DNA from: Balanoglossus misakiensis
Taxonomy: Eukaryota; Hemichordata
Reading direction: 5' to 3'
DNA length: 64,000 bases
Assembly (NCBI GenBank): GCA_040954595.2
Contig: CM082596.2
Span: 1,984,001-2,048,000 of the forward strand
Part shown: piece after piece, positions 22,801 through 34,900 of the stretch
Numbering within the stretch: position 1 is the first letter of the stretch
Layout: the number at the start of each line of letters is the position of its first letter
Translations under genes and position numbers: made by a program
The notes under the pieces: model-generated
What the model was told of the DNA's origin: nothing
Databases searched by the model: none
The model's input: the letters and a program-made list of their open reading frames with translations, nothing else

Positions 22801-25071
22801 CTAAGTTGTCGCTAACAATTTTGCCAAGTTCTGGAAAGTGCCACCCATACCATTCCCGTAGTCTCATGAGATAATTATTCAATTCTTTGTCCAGGTCATC
22901 GAGTAAGGCTGAAATTTACAAAAAGAACTATTTACATATCATGCAAAGTGAGAAAAATTCTCACCACAACAGAATGGGAACAGCAATTCAATACTTACAA
23001 ATCGCTTGAACAATCATGGTGTCAACTTTATCTGGACTAAATTTCAACTTATATCTTGACAAACTGTAGGTTTGGAGAGAATAAAACAATTTGAGAAGAT
23101 ATAAATAAGAAATGTACATCATTATAAGGAAAGTGCTGTAATTCTAACATTGTGGAGACAACAGTTGTATTTGTAACACTGCTCAGAGCCAATGGTGCGA
23201 GTATTTGTCTCAGCATTTCTAATATGATCTGTGGATTGACAGATAAGTACATCATTGCAGTGTTGTCAACTGTATATTCATGTTGGGAAATGTGTCATTG
23301 GTGGTTACAGAGCATGTTCACTGCAAAGTTGGGGGTGGGGGGTTCAGATAGCTGCCTTTATATCAACAGTGTCTCACTCACCTATGTGCAAGACCCAGAG
23401 CCATGGCACTCATTTCACTCGTTGGCAATCCAGAAATCAAATTATTCATCTGTGACCGGATTCCTCTCATCAGTTCATGGATAGCTGTATTATGCACACA
23501 GGTTATATTAAATTTTTCCTGAAATAAAACCAGATTACTGGATGAATACCGAAAGTTGAATCTGAACCTAAAGGTAGAAAGATTGCTGTTGTCTCAGATG
23601 TGTATTGTAGACTCATCTTTGATATTCAGTCGAGGACCACTTGGTATCATCATTGACAACTACGCTCTAACCATAGCGATGGGTAAAACATTTCAGTTTC
23701 CATGGCAATAACACTCACCTTAATAGCACTTCCTAATTTAGTATCAGCAACAGCCAACTCAGCATGTGCATCTTTTGCGACAAGTTTCTTCAGAATTTTC
23801 TTCAATCCCTTTCCCATTTTACCCTCAACGGAGGCTGTTGCAGCTGGTAGAAAATAAAGTACATAAGAAAATATGATTACATATCAAATTACCAAATGAA
23901 ATGAAATGCAGCATATCTGCGAAATTTGTCTCAGAGATTTGTATTCAAATAGGATCATCACTGACATTCAGTCGAGGACCACTATGAAATCATCACTGAC
24001 AACATCCGACAGAATTATATGTTCTCATCTTCAGATCACCATCAAGCGCAAACCAGACCAGCACAGAAAAGTTCCAAGAGAAGTGACCACTTACCAGCCA
24101 ATGCTTCTGTGGTGTCTCGGAATTTTTCAAATTGTTTGAGTTTTACTCTGTTGGGCAAGAAAAATTTGTGCTGTTAAATTAACTTTTGCATCATCTTAGA
24201 AGTTAGGTAGAGAGGGGAGAAAGAGAAATCTTACTTACACTTTGCTAGCACCCTCTGCGGTTTCAAAATCTTTGTAGAGGTTGTCCACTTTTTTGAGTTT
24301 CTTTTCATCTAGAAGCTGAAAGATGAAAAACAAAAGACTTCATTGTAGAAATAGTATGATTTCTGTTCAGTAGCATTCCCCAAATAAGGTGGTAGCACTA
24401 GCAAATGCATGGAGCTAGCCATCACATTATGGGAATCTACACACATGAAATGCTACATGGTTTAATACACTGCTCAGCATGTTATTTTGTCAACATTTCA
24501 AACATGATCTGTGGATTGACAGATAAAAAGACATCATTGCAGTGTAAAATCTGAATGAACTGAACAATAAACAGACACAAGCGATTCAATTTCATGCACA
24601 AAGCCAAAATGCAGATATGCATCTACAGCATGGCCAGTTTTGTATGCATAGGGAGCAAGTACCATATGATCTGATATGCAAATATGGTCCCACCAAGCCA
24701 CGTGTTGTGGCATCATTAATGCAATGGCATTTGGTATGGCTTCATTGAGCAATACGCACTTGAAACTTTTGAAAATTGGAACTGAAAACGTAGCTTCTTA
24801 ACATAAAGCAGAGGCTAATAAGAGGAAAAACGTCCGCAGCCGTTGCAAACCCAGCCAGCGTCTGAATCATGTGTCCTTTTCAACATGGCGCAGTACAGGG
24901 CGTACCATGTGAGGAACGAAATGGATAAGATTCACGAATCGAAGAATATTTCGCAGAATGCAAACTTTCTGTGGTACACAAGAGTAGCAGCGGTACTTAA
25001 TAAATCGCTTTTTACAAATGACAAACCTTGAAAATTGCGTAGCCAGCCGGAGTTTCGAATAGGACCAACAT
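19888..25071 (-). CDS. NOP58: NOP58, box C/D snoRNP core protein
   Basis: Fourteen exons (minus): 25071-25027, 24315-24239, 24147-24095, 23843-23719, 23518-23382, 23063-22999, 22908-22774, 22547-22402, 22142-22016, 21897-21734, 20990-20856, 20714-20393, 20161-20073, 19947-19888; exactly 559 residues. Diagnostic segments are [15 protein letters not shown] at the start, [44 protein letters not shown] and the NOP domain [20 protein letters not shown] with [13 protein letters not shown]. The lysine/glutamate-rich tail (KKDKKKKKK) is typical of NOP58 and distinguishes the gene from NOP56 together with the N-terminal exon. NOP58 binds 15.5K and guide RNA and positions fibrillarin for 2'-O-methylation of rRNA in the nucleolus. 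Eight of its introns carry box C/D snoRNAs; the five introns without one are all about 90-140 bp. Confidence 0.96.
20238..20326 (-). ncRNA. Box C/D snoRNA 1 in NOP58 intron 12
   Basis: The terminal stem GTTATC/GATAAC encloses box C GTGATGA and box D CTGA. Internal C' resembles GTGATGT. The D-adjacent guide reads AATCAGCTTTATTGCT. The D' half contains ACACCTCTTGTCAGATGA, shared with the snoRNA at 21119-21216. The 3' end is 76 bases from the splice acceptor, in the usual range for intronic C/D snoRNAs. Confidence 0.85.
21119..21216 (-). ncRNA. Box C/D snoRNA 2 in NOP58 intron 10
   Basis: Stem TTGTC/GACAA, box C GTGATGA, box D CTGA, and C' CTGATGA. The D guide ends ACTACCTCCT, nearly identical to the guide of the snoRNA at 22243-22336. 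The upstream half shares ACACCTCTTGTCAGATGA with the snoRNA at 20238-20326, so it links two paralogues. It ends about 128 bases before the acceptor. Confidence 0.85.
22243..22336 (-). ncRNA. Box C/D snoRNA 3 in NOP58 intron 8
   Basis: A perfect 11-base terminal stem CACTGTGTTGT/ACAACACAGTG encloses box C ATGATGA and box D CTGA. A C'-like CATGATGA is internal. The D guide is GTCACTACCTCCA, sharing ACTACCTCC with snoRNA 2. It ends 100 bases from the acceptor. Confidence 0.88.
22633..22721 (-). ncRNA. Box C/D snoRNA 4 in NOP58 intron 7
   Basis: Stem CACTGC/GCAGTG, box C ATGATGT (last base departs from consensus), box D CTGA. An internal hairpin ATCTGT-CAATCC-ACAGAT follows box C. The D guide is ACTCGCACCATTGGCT. 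It is a close paralogue of the copies at 23177-23262 and 24468-24544. Confidence 0.82.
23177..23262 (-). ncRNA. Box C/D snoRNA 5 in NOP58 intron 5
   Basis: Stem CACTGC/GCAGTG, box C ATGATGT, box D CTGA, and the same internal ATCTGT/ACAGAT hairpin. The D guide ACTCGCACCATTGGCT is identical to snoRNA 4, so the two should target the same rRNA position. Confidence 0.84.
23588..23660 (-). ncRNA. Box C/D snoRNA 6 in NOP58 intron 4
   Basis: Stem GTTGTC/GACAAC, box C ATGATGA, box D CTGA, perfect D' CTGA preceded by guide AGTGGTCCTCGA. The D guide is TCTACAATACACAT. It ends 69 bases from the acceptor. It shares the D' guide with snoRNA 7. Confidence 0.88.
23926..24002 (-). ncRNA. Box C/D snoRNA 7 in NOP58 intron 3
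   Basis: Stem TTGTC/GACAA, box C GTGATGA, D' CTGA, C' GTGATGA and box D CTGA, all perfect. The D' guide AGTGGTCCTCGA is shared with snoRNA 6. The D guide TTTGAATACAAATCT differs. It ends 82 bases from the acceptor. Confidence 0.9.
24468..24544 (-). ncRNA. Box C/D snoRNA 8 in NOP58 intron 1
   Basis: Stem CACTGC/GCAGTG, box C ATGATGT and box D CTGA, with the internal ATCTGT/ACAGAT hairpin, mark it as a third paralogue of snoRNAs 4 and 5. Its D guide (ACAAAATAACATG) has lost the ACTCGCACCATTGGCT sequence, so its target has diverged or been lost. It lies 152 bases from the acceptor, farther than usual. Confidence 0.72.
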
Positions 25072-25166
25072 TTTGAAACTAACACCACGAGGGCACTAAC
25101 TCTTCAGCGCATGTGCGGAGATGTTAATGATCATTGAATGACGTCAAAGGTCAAAGGTTCGAAGTC
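25072..25166. promoter_or_regulatory. Bidirectional NOP58/JMJD4 promoter
   Basis: Only 95 bases separate the NOP58 ATG (minus) from the JMJD4 ATG (plus). The interval contains a perfect CRE, TGACGTCA (25139-25146), followed by AGGTCAAAGGTTC (25148-25160), a DR1-type nuclear-receptor direct repeat. No TATA box is apparent. Leaders of both genes must be very short or overlap the opposite gene. Confidence 0.75.
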
Positions 25167-27203
25167 ATGTCCCCCTCAACGTTGACAATCGCGGACATCC
25201 TTGAATTACTTCATAGCGATATTGTTGCCATAGTAACATTCTTGATGGATAAGCAGCCAAGATTGCTATCCAAAGATGCATTCAAGATAATTGCGAAGAC
25301 AGAGAAGCTGAAACTTCGAAGTCAACCATCCACACTTTACCACATAGACAATGATATCTCATATGAAGATTTTTTCAGAGATTTTCTTCTTCCCAATAGA
25401 CCATGTGTATTCGGTTGTCATGTGACTAAAGACTGGAAAAGTTGTAAAGAATGGGTCGCAGCTGATGGAATGCCTGATTTTGATGCTTTAATAGAACATT
25501 TCGGTAATGTATACCAGGCTATGAGTCTGTCTATCCATCTGTCCATTCGTTCATCCATCCATCAATCCATCCGTCCATCCATCCATCCATCCATCCATTC
25601 ATTCATTCATTCATTCATTCGTTCGTTCGTTCGTTCATTAAGTAAGTTAAATACTATTCATGACATGTTCATTTTATCAGGGGATGTCACTGTTCCAGTT
25701 GCTGACTGTGCCAGTAAACAATATGATGCTCAAACCAAAGAAGACATGATACTCAGAGATTACATGGCATACTGGAAGACCTTGATTGCCAGTCAGTACA
25801 ATAAGAACATGAAATGTCTATATCTCAAAGACTGGCATTTTAACAGGTAATTATATTCAAATGTCTCATTGCATATAACTTGGAAATTGTAAAAAATAAT
25901 TTGCCTTGACATTTTCATATTCCACATTAATTATTACTGACAGATATTTCTTTTTTGTTTTGTAACAGAACATGCAAAGACTATAAGGCCTACACAACTC
26001 CTACCTACTTCACCTCTGATTGGCTAAATGAGTTTTGGGATGACAGAGCTGACCAATCAGATGATTACAGATTTGTGTACATGGGACCCAAAGGCTCATG
26101 GTATGCATTAACATGAATAGATCATTTTGGAATGATTTTAAAATGTATATTTTTAGTAATATGCATGATTAACGAATATTCTTATGATTTTACAGGACAC
26201 CATTTCATGCTGATGTGTTCAGATCATATAGTTGGTCAGCCAATATTTGTGGCAGAAAGAAATGGTTACTATTTCCACCAGGTCAAGAACAGCACCTGAA
26301 AGATTGTCATGGTAACATGGCCTATGATGTCACTTCCTCTGAAATGGACGATGGGAAGAAATACCCCGACTACCACAAGTTGGAAGGTGTAATAGAAGTG
26401 ATACAGGAGGCTGGGGAAGCCATATTTGTTCCAAGTGGATGGTTTCACCAAGTTTTCAATCTTGTAAGTTTTATTTTTATTCAGCATAAAAGTGGTTGGT
26501 AGGGGTCCTGCCAATCTTTCCTGGATTTTTCAATAATACTGCATGAACAGTAGCCATAGACATTTACATTAGAATGCTGACTGTACCCACCTACAGGAGG
26601 ACACTATCTCCATCAACCATAACTGGATCAACGGCTGCAACATTGACATCTCCTGGAGATTCCTGCAGAACGAGTTACACCTAGTGGAAGAGGCCATCAG
26701 TGACTGCAGAGAAATGGACGAATGGAATGAACAATGTCAGGTCAGAGGTCATGTCAGTCTGTTTCAGTTGATGACGCGATGTAATTTCGAGATGTGTGTT
26801 TGAGGCATATGTCCCTCCACTACTGTGTGACCACTGTGACCACAGCAAACAGAATCACAGTGCCACTGATGCTATTTTTTCCCTTTCACAGCTGATTCTG
26901 AGAGCCAACAGTGGAATGGACTTTGCTGACTTCTTCACTCTGCTCAACACTGTTGCTAAGCAACGTATGAAGAACCTGGGCCTTGTTGTGGGGACAGGCA
27001 GCGAACTGGATTCTGCATCAGAATTGGATTCCACATCAGAAATTGACTATCATGATGTTTTTGATCTCATGCAAATATCAGAACTCTTACAAGAAATGAC
27101 ACAGGAATTATCCGAAGATTTTCAGACACTGAAAAATGATCTGAGAACTTTGCATTCAGTGATCACAAAGTTTCTGAACGGTGACCTGGCGAAGTATCTT
27201 TAA
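25167..27203 (+). CDS. JMJD4: JMJD4, JmjC-domain 2-oxoglutarate oxygenase
   Basis: Six exons: 25167-25503, 25681-25846, 25969-26100, 26196-26463, 26597-26740, 26892-27203; 452 residues in an unbroken frame. The JmjC fold shows the HxD iron site in PFHADVF, NICGRKKW (2-oxoglutarate-binding lysine region), FVPSGWFHQV and the distal histidine in ISINHNW. N-terminal DFFRDFLLPNRPCVF and the C-terminal acidic helical region fit JMJD4, which hydroxylates a lysine of translation release factor eRF1 and aids termination. The start is the first ATG (MSPSTL); a TTG-initiated extension upstream is not credible. An Fe(II)/2-oxoglutarate catalytic set is present, so the enzyme is probably active. Confidence 0.93.
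25531..25640 (+). repeat. Compound tetranucleotide microsatellite
   Basis: ATCC repeats pass into ATTC repeats and then GTTC repeats inside JMJD4 intron 1. It happens to be open in the JMJD4 frame, so a gene finder may wrongly extend exon 1 through a serine/histidine/isoleucine repeat. Confidence 0.95.
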
Positions 27204-27350
27204 TAGTGTAGGGATGAGAACCTGCATATGGGTGCCAAGACAAGTGATAGATGCCTACAAAACAACACAGACAAGAATCTGATGACTGCACCATTTTAAT
27301 TTTAATTCAACCACAGATTTTGTAACAACAGTGATGGCGTCAGAAATTTG

Positions 27351-27356
27351 AATAAA
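27351..27356 (+). terminator. Polyadenylation signal of JMJD4
   Basis: AATAAA about 150 bases after the stop codon; a second AATAAA follows near 27488. Confidence 0.6.
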
Positions 27357-27489
27357 CACACATCAGAACACCTGGCATGAAAGGTGGGCATTCCACCTTC
27401 ACATGCAAACATTTGTAACCATGATTTGCGAAAAAAAATACTACCAGAAGTCCTCAAGTGAATGCTCTGTAAATTCTACATAACTAGAA

Positions 27490-28954
27490 TAAATCTGTGC
27501 TTGTGTGTACAACTGTGAACCTTGAACTATGACTTTCAGGCTGATCCTCATTTAATGCAACAGATGAATTGAATGAACATTTGTAAATAAAAGTTTTGAC
27601 ATTACACTCGAAAATACTTGTATTGATTTGTCTCGGGCATATATACAAATATCTAGCGACACTAACATGTAAAATTAGCTTTGTTTCTATCTTCACTAAC
27701 TTTGGCAGTAGGCAGCAAAATGTAAGAAAAATTAATGCACCATCAGTAAAATCTTGCATTTACAAGAAAAAACAACAAATTAAAACACTTATTGGCAGTT
27801 GCCTGAAAATTATCAGCAGTCAAAAGCAAATAAATATCTCCTAAAAATTAAAACATAAAACAAGAAAAACAATCCGTTTTATACAAATCAGCTTACAACT
27901 ATACATTTTATCAGATACACATCTCCGATATAAATAAACTGAAAAATTGGAAGGCATCATTTTTAAGTAGTCCACTGCCCCTGCAGCTCTACACATATCA
28001 CCCCTAATTACAAATGAAACATTCCATGATTGAAATAATTTTCTAACAGACTACATAAAAATCTGAACAAAATATACAAAGAGTGCATTATTTGCTATGC
28101 TGTAGCACACATTTCTGAGTAAATGAAAAATTCTGGTCTATTAATCCCTTGACATCCCCATTTCCATGTAGTGGTTTAGCCCTCCATTGACTCAACATTG
28201 GATTATGCTATTTTCATGATGGAAATAGGGATGACAGGTTAAAATTAAATTGCACAAAATACACTAAAATGTCATGTGGGTGCGTAAATCCATTGAAAGC
28301 AACCCAAAGAAAAATACATTCTAGTAGACTAACAGTAAACAGCTATCATCTCCGCTTGCTAATATTATAACTTAGAATCATATATTGATTCGTAAATGAC
28401 AAAATGGAAAATCTGATTGTCCCATGCACAAAAGCTATATTGGTAAATAATCAATACTGCCAAAAAACTGTCTACTATCACCCATGACACATGTAGAAAG
28501 ATCTTTCCTTTTATGCACAACATTGGTAGCACCTACAAGAACTACAATGTAAGCAGAAACTACGGCTATATTTTCATAAGTACACCAAATTTACACTGAG
28601 TAAAAACATTCATTTTGAACTCCAAATTTGTGTGGTTATTCCATTGTGTTAAATAGACAATTGCCAATTTTGATAATTAGGTTATTTTTGTTTCAAGTAA
28701 CTTGGACTGTACAACACTGCAATTTCCCATATTTGGGATTACGCCTTAAACATCTCATACAGTTTTCAGACAAGATTATAACTTACTGGTGCCCTTTTTG
28801 GACAAATTATAAAAAAATAATGTTTTGTGCACATGGAAAAATAGCGAAGCTATAATATTTCATTGAAGCGTGGAAATTTCGGCTTAAGTTGAGCTAAAAA
28901 CACACAAAGTTCTGTCAACTGTGATACACTCCAGGGCTTCCTGGGGTGCCACTC
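27490..28954 (-). other. Probable ALS2 3' untranslated region
   Basis: AT-rich sequence without exons between the convergent JMJD4 and ALS2 genes. The part next to 28955 should be ALS2 3' untranslated sequence. I could not fix the cleavage site. Confidence 0.45.
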
Positions 28955-31900
28955 CTAGAAAGCAACTTTCTCATTCTGAATCTGGAAATAGCAGGCTTTG
29001 AGAGTGGTGAACATGAGACCAAGTTCTCCATTGACTAGGTGTGGCTCCATGAAATCGTCGACGAGGTGGATCTCAGAACCTAGATGACGAATCCTGAAAT
29101 AAAAGAAACAGAGAAACCCACATTAATATTGACCATGGTTTGGTCCAAATCTATTGCTTTCTATGGTAAAGTTGGACCTCTATACATGGAAACAGGGGTG
29201 TGAGGGATCAACTGACCTGGCTCTGATGACCACATATTGGAACATGGGAAAGAGATCATCCATACACCACATGTGTTCCTCTTTCAACGCAGTCTCCACA
29301 AGTTGGTTGATGCATTCAAATGTCTTTTTCAGAATTCCCAGTTTCTCTGATGGACTGAAAGTTGTGCTGTGAAAGATATGGGAGAATTTTAGCCAGGCAG
29401 ATAGTTTGTATAGTCATATCATACCATATGAATAACAATTGAATGTTGCACACTGCACTGTCTTCAAACAGCACATTGCCATAGTTCTGAGCTACGCTGT
29501 CTCACGCTATCTCATGGATTAAACTGGAAGGTTTGTCACACAGCAAGATGTATGATACAGTCGGTTGTGGCTTAAAAGATATATTTCTGACGGAATGCAA
29601 CGATCCTAATGGAAAACTTTCAGAGTGTCTCACCTGATATGCTGCAGCATTTCCACGGCACCTGAATAACACTCATTCTGAGTTTCGGATAACTTCTGCA
29701 ATTCAAAAAGAATCACCAAATATAAGTGTTCCATTGGAAATACAAATGTCTCTGATTCTCGTTACGACAACTGAGAATTAATAAAAATGCCTGCAAAAAT
29801 CACAAAAATTCATAAACATCCAGATGTCATGTCCGCCTTTACCTTGCGTGGATCCTGAGCAGCAGCCTCATCAAACAACCAAAATTTCCTGCAAAATGGT
29901 AAGTACTAATGGTAAGTGTTGATGATACAACCAGGAAGAAATCATTGACAATAGTTCACATCAAGTCTGTGCCATGTGATTTACAGCTATGTTTTAAGAC
30001 ACACCTAAAAATATCACTGCAAATTAAGACTACAATCTAGCCGGGGACACCCAGCTTGAGACTTACTGGTTAACTCCAAGATAAGCCATCAGAGCAATGT
30101 CTGGTTGCTTGTTGAGTCTCAGGATCCTGTCCCAGTACCTGTCATCCTGACTTTCATTATGCAAGGCGTAGAGAGTAAATAGAGGTGGATAGAGTCTGGG
30201 TAGTAGCACTGGATGTAACAGCCCAGCACTGGTGATCTGTAGTTTTCTGGAAATGGATGGTGATAAAGATGTTACTCTATTATACCAGTAGGCATGTATC
30301 TTAATTTTAAGATTAATGTTTTTCCAAGTATCAACTCACTTCTCTTTGTCTGTCTTTTCCATTCTGGATAATTCCATGTTTGGATAACCATAGACACTGC
30401 TGACACCATACGGATTTTCCACAGTTGGACTTTGTGGTGATGGAGACTGTGGATTCTCACTTGGTAATCCTGGGAATAAGATTCTGTAAAATAAATTGGC
30501 AAATTTAAACCTGAGCTACTTGTCATTCAGATCATGTAAACATCAAATAGGAACATCAAATAAAACTTTCTAACTGCCATGACGTTGACTTTTGAACCTT
30601 GTTCAGTGCCTTACCTTATAATGGCATAGAGTCTTTGCACAAAGGATTTGACTTCAGCCACAGCATAGGTGAGAAGTCGTCTGTTAGCACCAATACCAAC
30701 GTATGTAGCTCGGTATACATCTACTAGACTGTCAACGAGCTGACCGAGTGGATGTAACGGGACGTCAAACGCCTGCAAGCAATAAAAGAGGATACATTAA
30801 AATGTGTGGGAATGCATGCCGCGTGCTACCTCTAACACACCTGATGATTCAATGTCAAACCAAAACTTAAACCTGTCAATATGAGAAATTGACTTCACAT
30901 GTTTGAATACAACAACTCATACCTTTTCCAAATAATTCTGCACAGCCATATAGTCTTCTTCAGAGATCCTCTCCGCATCATAGATCGGGATTCGTTCCAA
31001 TCCATCCAAGTTACTCTTCTTCCCACCCAACTGGCTGCCATCACTAGTAACATCAAACAGACATAAGTTCCTTTTAACCCTATTCATCCTATTTTTCCAG
31101 CAACAGGTTCGATCATGCAATGAGTACAATAGGGTTTCAACAGTGACCAAAGATTGTCACTCAGGTGAGAAGGGCTAGGGGTAGACTGATCATGTGAATT
31201 ATTTCTGTCAGAACAAATGACCAAGATCAAATGACATCATACCCGTTGGTCTGCCTTCTTTTCCCAGCATTCAATGCTACAGCCACCGCCTCCCATGCCT
31301 TGTGTTGGTGGGGCACAATGTTGGCATGGCAACCCAGGGTGGTCCTGCAGTGATTGAAGATCTCAGACCACTTGTGATCGGCTGGTACCACATACAGGCC
31401 ACTGCCACTGTGAAATTGATCAGAATCAAGAAATCATGAGCTAGATTTAGGGAAGGATACAAAAATCATCATCATCATCATCATCATCACTACCCAAACA
31501 CTGCTATACAATAAAGAATTAACCTACACTGTGTGTGAACTTGACCCGTCCAACGGGGACTTGCTAAACGTGCCATTGACCTTGACTCCATCACCCCAGA
31601 TACCATTGAACGTGCCGTCTATAAAGTCCCCATTGGGAAGACGTAGGATCCCCTTGCCGTTCAGTGTGGGTCCTGTGGCCAATTCACCTTCATAGCTTGT
31701 TCCGTCTTCTGTGACAAGCAGACCAACTCCCTGTCAAGGCAAAGAGTTGTTAATAAAACGATATACGTGTATGGACCATACTCTTTAATGGGGGTTGGGG
31801 AATTATTACTATTATAGTCATTGTGGAATTATATACCGGGGTACACCGTATTCTGCTGGAAGATTCGTGAGTACTTACTGACAGTTTATTATGTGTGAAA

Positions 31901-34900
31901 GTCCCTTCATAGTAAACTCCATCTAAGGTCACCACTAATCCATTACCATGGCGATAATCTTCGTGCCACATTCCCATGTACTTCTCTCCCCTGTTGATGT
32001 CATCGATGACACCATATCCGCATCGTTTGTCGTTGTTCCATTCGCCGATGTACACACTGGGCGCGGTGGATGTCAGACTTCCACACCGTAACATTCCGTG
32101 TCCGTGGCGTTGGTTTTCTCTGTAGTATCCCTCGTAGATGTCACCATTGTGATACCTTTGAGAAGAAAGGCACAATGAAATAAGTACGATCAATTCTAAC
32201 TTACGTATTATGCGATTATATAGCCAAAAGGATTATGCTGTTTGAGTTTCCCAGTGATAATGCGTTTGTAACCCAATTTTCCCAATGCTGAGGAATCTCA
32301 AACAGATACAAACCTGAGAATTCCTGCTCCGTGCATCTTTCCCTCCAACCACTGTCCATCATACATGTAGTTGGACTTGTCCTTCTCAGGGGAGGGGATT
32401 GTGTACATCCCGTGTCTAAAGTAAGACAAAAAACATTACCATAATCAACTAATAAGCTTTGAAGCTCAAACATGATGTATCTGATACATGGGATGCAATA
32501 TCATGCTTTCTCTCTCACCCTTCACTTACCCTTGTTGGTATCCCTGTACAAATTTGCCAGTGTACTTGGACCCGTCCGGCCATATCATGGTACCTCTGCA
32601 TAAATAAAACAACAAATTAATACAGATTAGGCCTATGTGGAATGGGTAAAGTCTCTTGTATTGTCGTGTCCCTGTGTTGTTGATTTTTTCAACATCATAA
32701 TGATTATAAGTACAATGATATAATGGTACTATGTTTTAAGTTTAATGATGTGTGCTTACTTTCCATGTGGTTTCCCAGACAACCACATCCCATCGTAAGT
32801 GGCATCTTTGTACTTGGTGACGTTCTGGAATTTGTGAGTTCCATGTCTTGCCAGCGGGGGCACCACACCTGTTCTCTGTTGGTTGACTGGTGGCATGATG
32901 ATTGGCTGGCCGGGGTCATGTTTCTCTTTCTGTCTCTTCAGTCGGGTCAGAACAGCGTCGATGGCTTGATTGATTGCCCAGATCCATTCCTTCTTGATGG
33001 CTGATGAAGGTGCACTCACCAGCAGCGATGACTCGGGTAGGTTAAGCTGCATGGCATGTCTGTAAAGAGAATCATGCACAATTAGAACTTCCAAGAAACA
33101 AACTTTTAACGTGGTGCATCTCTCAGAAATAATGTGTCTTAGACTTTCACTTATTTTGTCAGAGGTTGTTCGATATCTCAAGGGAATGGTAAGAAATTGG
33201 AGATCTTGTATCTGGTGATGGGATTGTAATTACGTTAGCATGTTCACACAGAAGGCAGCATGAAACCTGGCAACACCATTTCTTTCAAATGTAATTGCCT
33301 AACATTAGCAAACAGTCACTGTTCACACCAGCAGATCAGTGTGAAAAACTCTGGTTACTTAGATTTCAAGGAAGGAGGGTGTATCTAGGCAAAGGTGTTT
33401 ATGAAGGGGAGAGAGAGAGACAGAGAGAGATGGCAGATTAGTTTATGTGGTTGTCTGTATTAGTATCCGCTCGACTACTGCATATTTCAATGGTGATGAT
33501 TTAAAATGTAGCAATTATGATGCACATTGCAAGTTTTTTGTACAAATGGTTGTTATTCTTACTGTAACTTTTTAGGCGGTTTGGGATTTTCACTGTCATC
33601 GTTCTGGTCGCTGTGAATTACAAACATCAACAATCAGATGCAAAATGCATAAGGGGCTAACTGAATTTGTCAAGACTTTCCAGGGACGGTTTCAAATTCA
33701 ACAAATTGTCACAAGTGGACAGAACACAAATCATTTGTAACATGCAACACTTTCACTTACTGTGCTTGTTCTGAGTCAGGTATGGCTTCAACCCACACTG
33801 TTGCTAGCGGATACACTTGATGCGAGGAAAACGACTGAAAATAAAAAAAGATTTCACACAGATGAGATCACTGTTCAGTCTGAAAAAGGGGTGAACACGC
33901 CACCTTAACCCCAACCAAAACAAAACATTAGTTTTGTCAAGCATTGATGGAAGTCATCATACAAGTTAATGATAACTTGGTTAAACTTCCTGTTACTACG
34001 GCAATGGATGCATGCGCTTTGCAGCCAGATATCAGCATTATTTCATGCACAGCTTGCTTTGTTTAGATGTGTTCTTGTGAAGCTTTCAAGTCATCGCTGG
34101 AAAATTCTTACAAGACAAAAAGATGTCCACAAGAATAGAAGTGAGAGGGTTTTATCAATACACAAGATCCCATCACATCTTTGTTCTAAGCCTTGTTGCA
34201 AGACATTCATGGATGACTTTTGGCTTTACCACAAGATCACTGTTAAGTTCTGTTAAAGTCAGTCATGTCAAAATGCAACAAGACATGGTTAGCACACAGC
34301 ACACTCTCAAATCCTAAAGAAAGGATGGTATGTTTACATATCGATGTTGTAGTGTTAAAGTTGACCCTCAACCCTATGAAATGTAATGTGTTAATTTGCA
34401 CATACTTCCACTATCTAAGTGGTTTTGACCTTTATGAAATGATGATTGAAGACAGTAAGAGAGTTTATGATGAGAATTTTAGAATTATGAATCCCAAAAC
34501 CATGTTCAATCGCTTGAGACGTTCTCAAGACATGACTTTTGCAACAAACCATGTCATGTCATTCGTACTCACTTCCTTCAAGTTGGTGTCTTTCAACTTG
34601 ATCATGTTACTGAGTTCAGAGACGGAAAGATTTGATACTTTGTACTAGAAATCAAAACAAAAATCTGAAACATATACATGTATAAGGTTCAACTTTTGAA
34701 GTACGTGACACTTTAAATGTCATGCTCTGACTGTGTGTCAGAGTGAATGTCTGTATGTCTGTGTCAGTGTCTGTGTCCGTGTGTGTCTGTGTATGCGACC
34801 ATTTGCATATACTCGCACCTAAACACAAGTCACATGACTATTGGGTTGGGGCATATATTTACACAAAGCAAACATAGCTGTTTAGGATTTGTAATGTAGA

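Noticed and set aside
25503-25680. JMJD4 exon 1 read through the tetranucleotide repeat
   Set aside because: The frame is open by chance. A good donor (GTAATG) at 25504 and acceptor at 25680 restore the conserved sequence.
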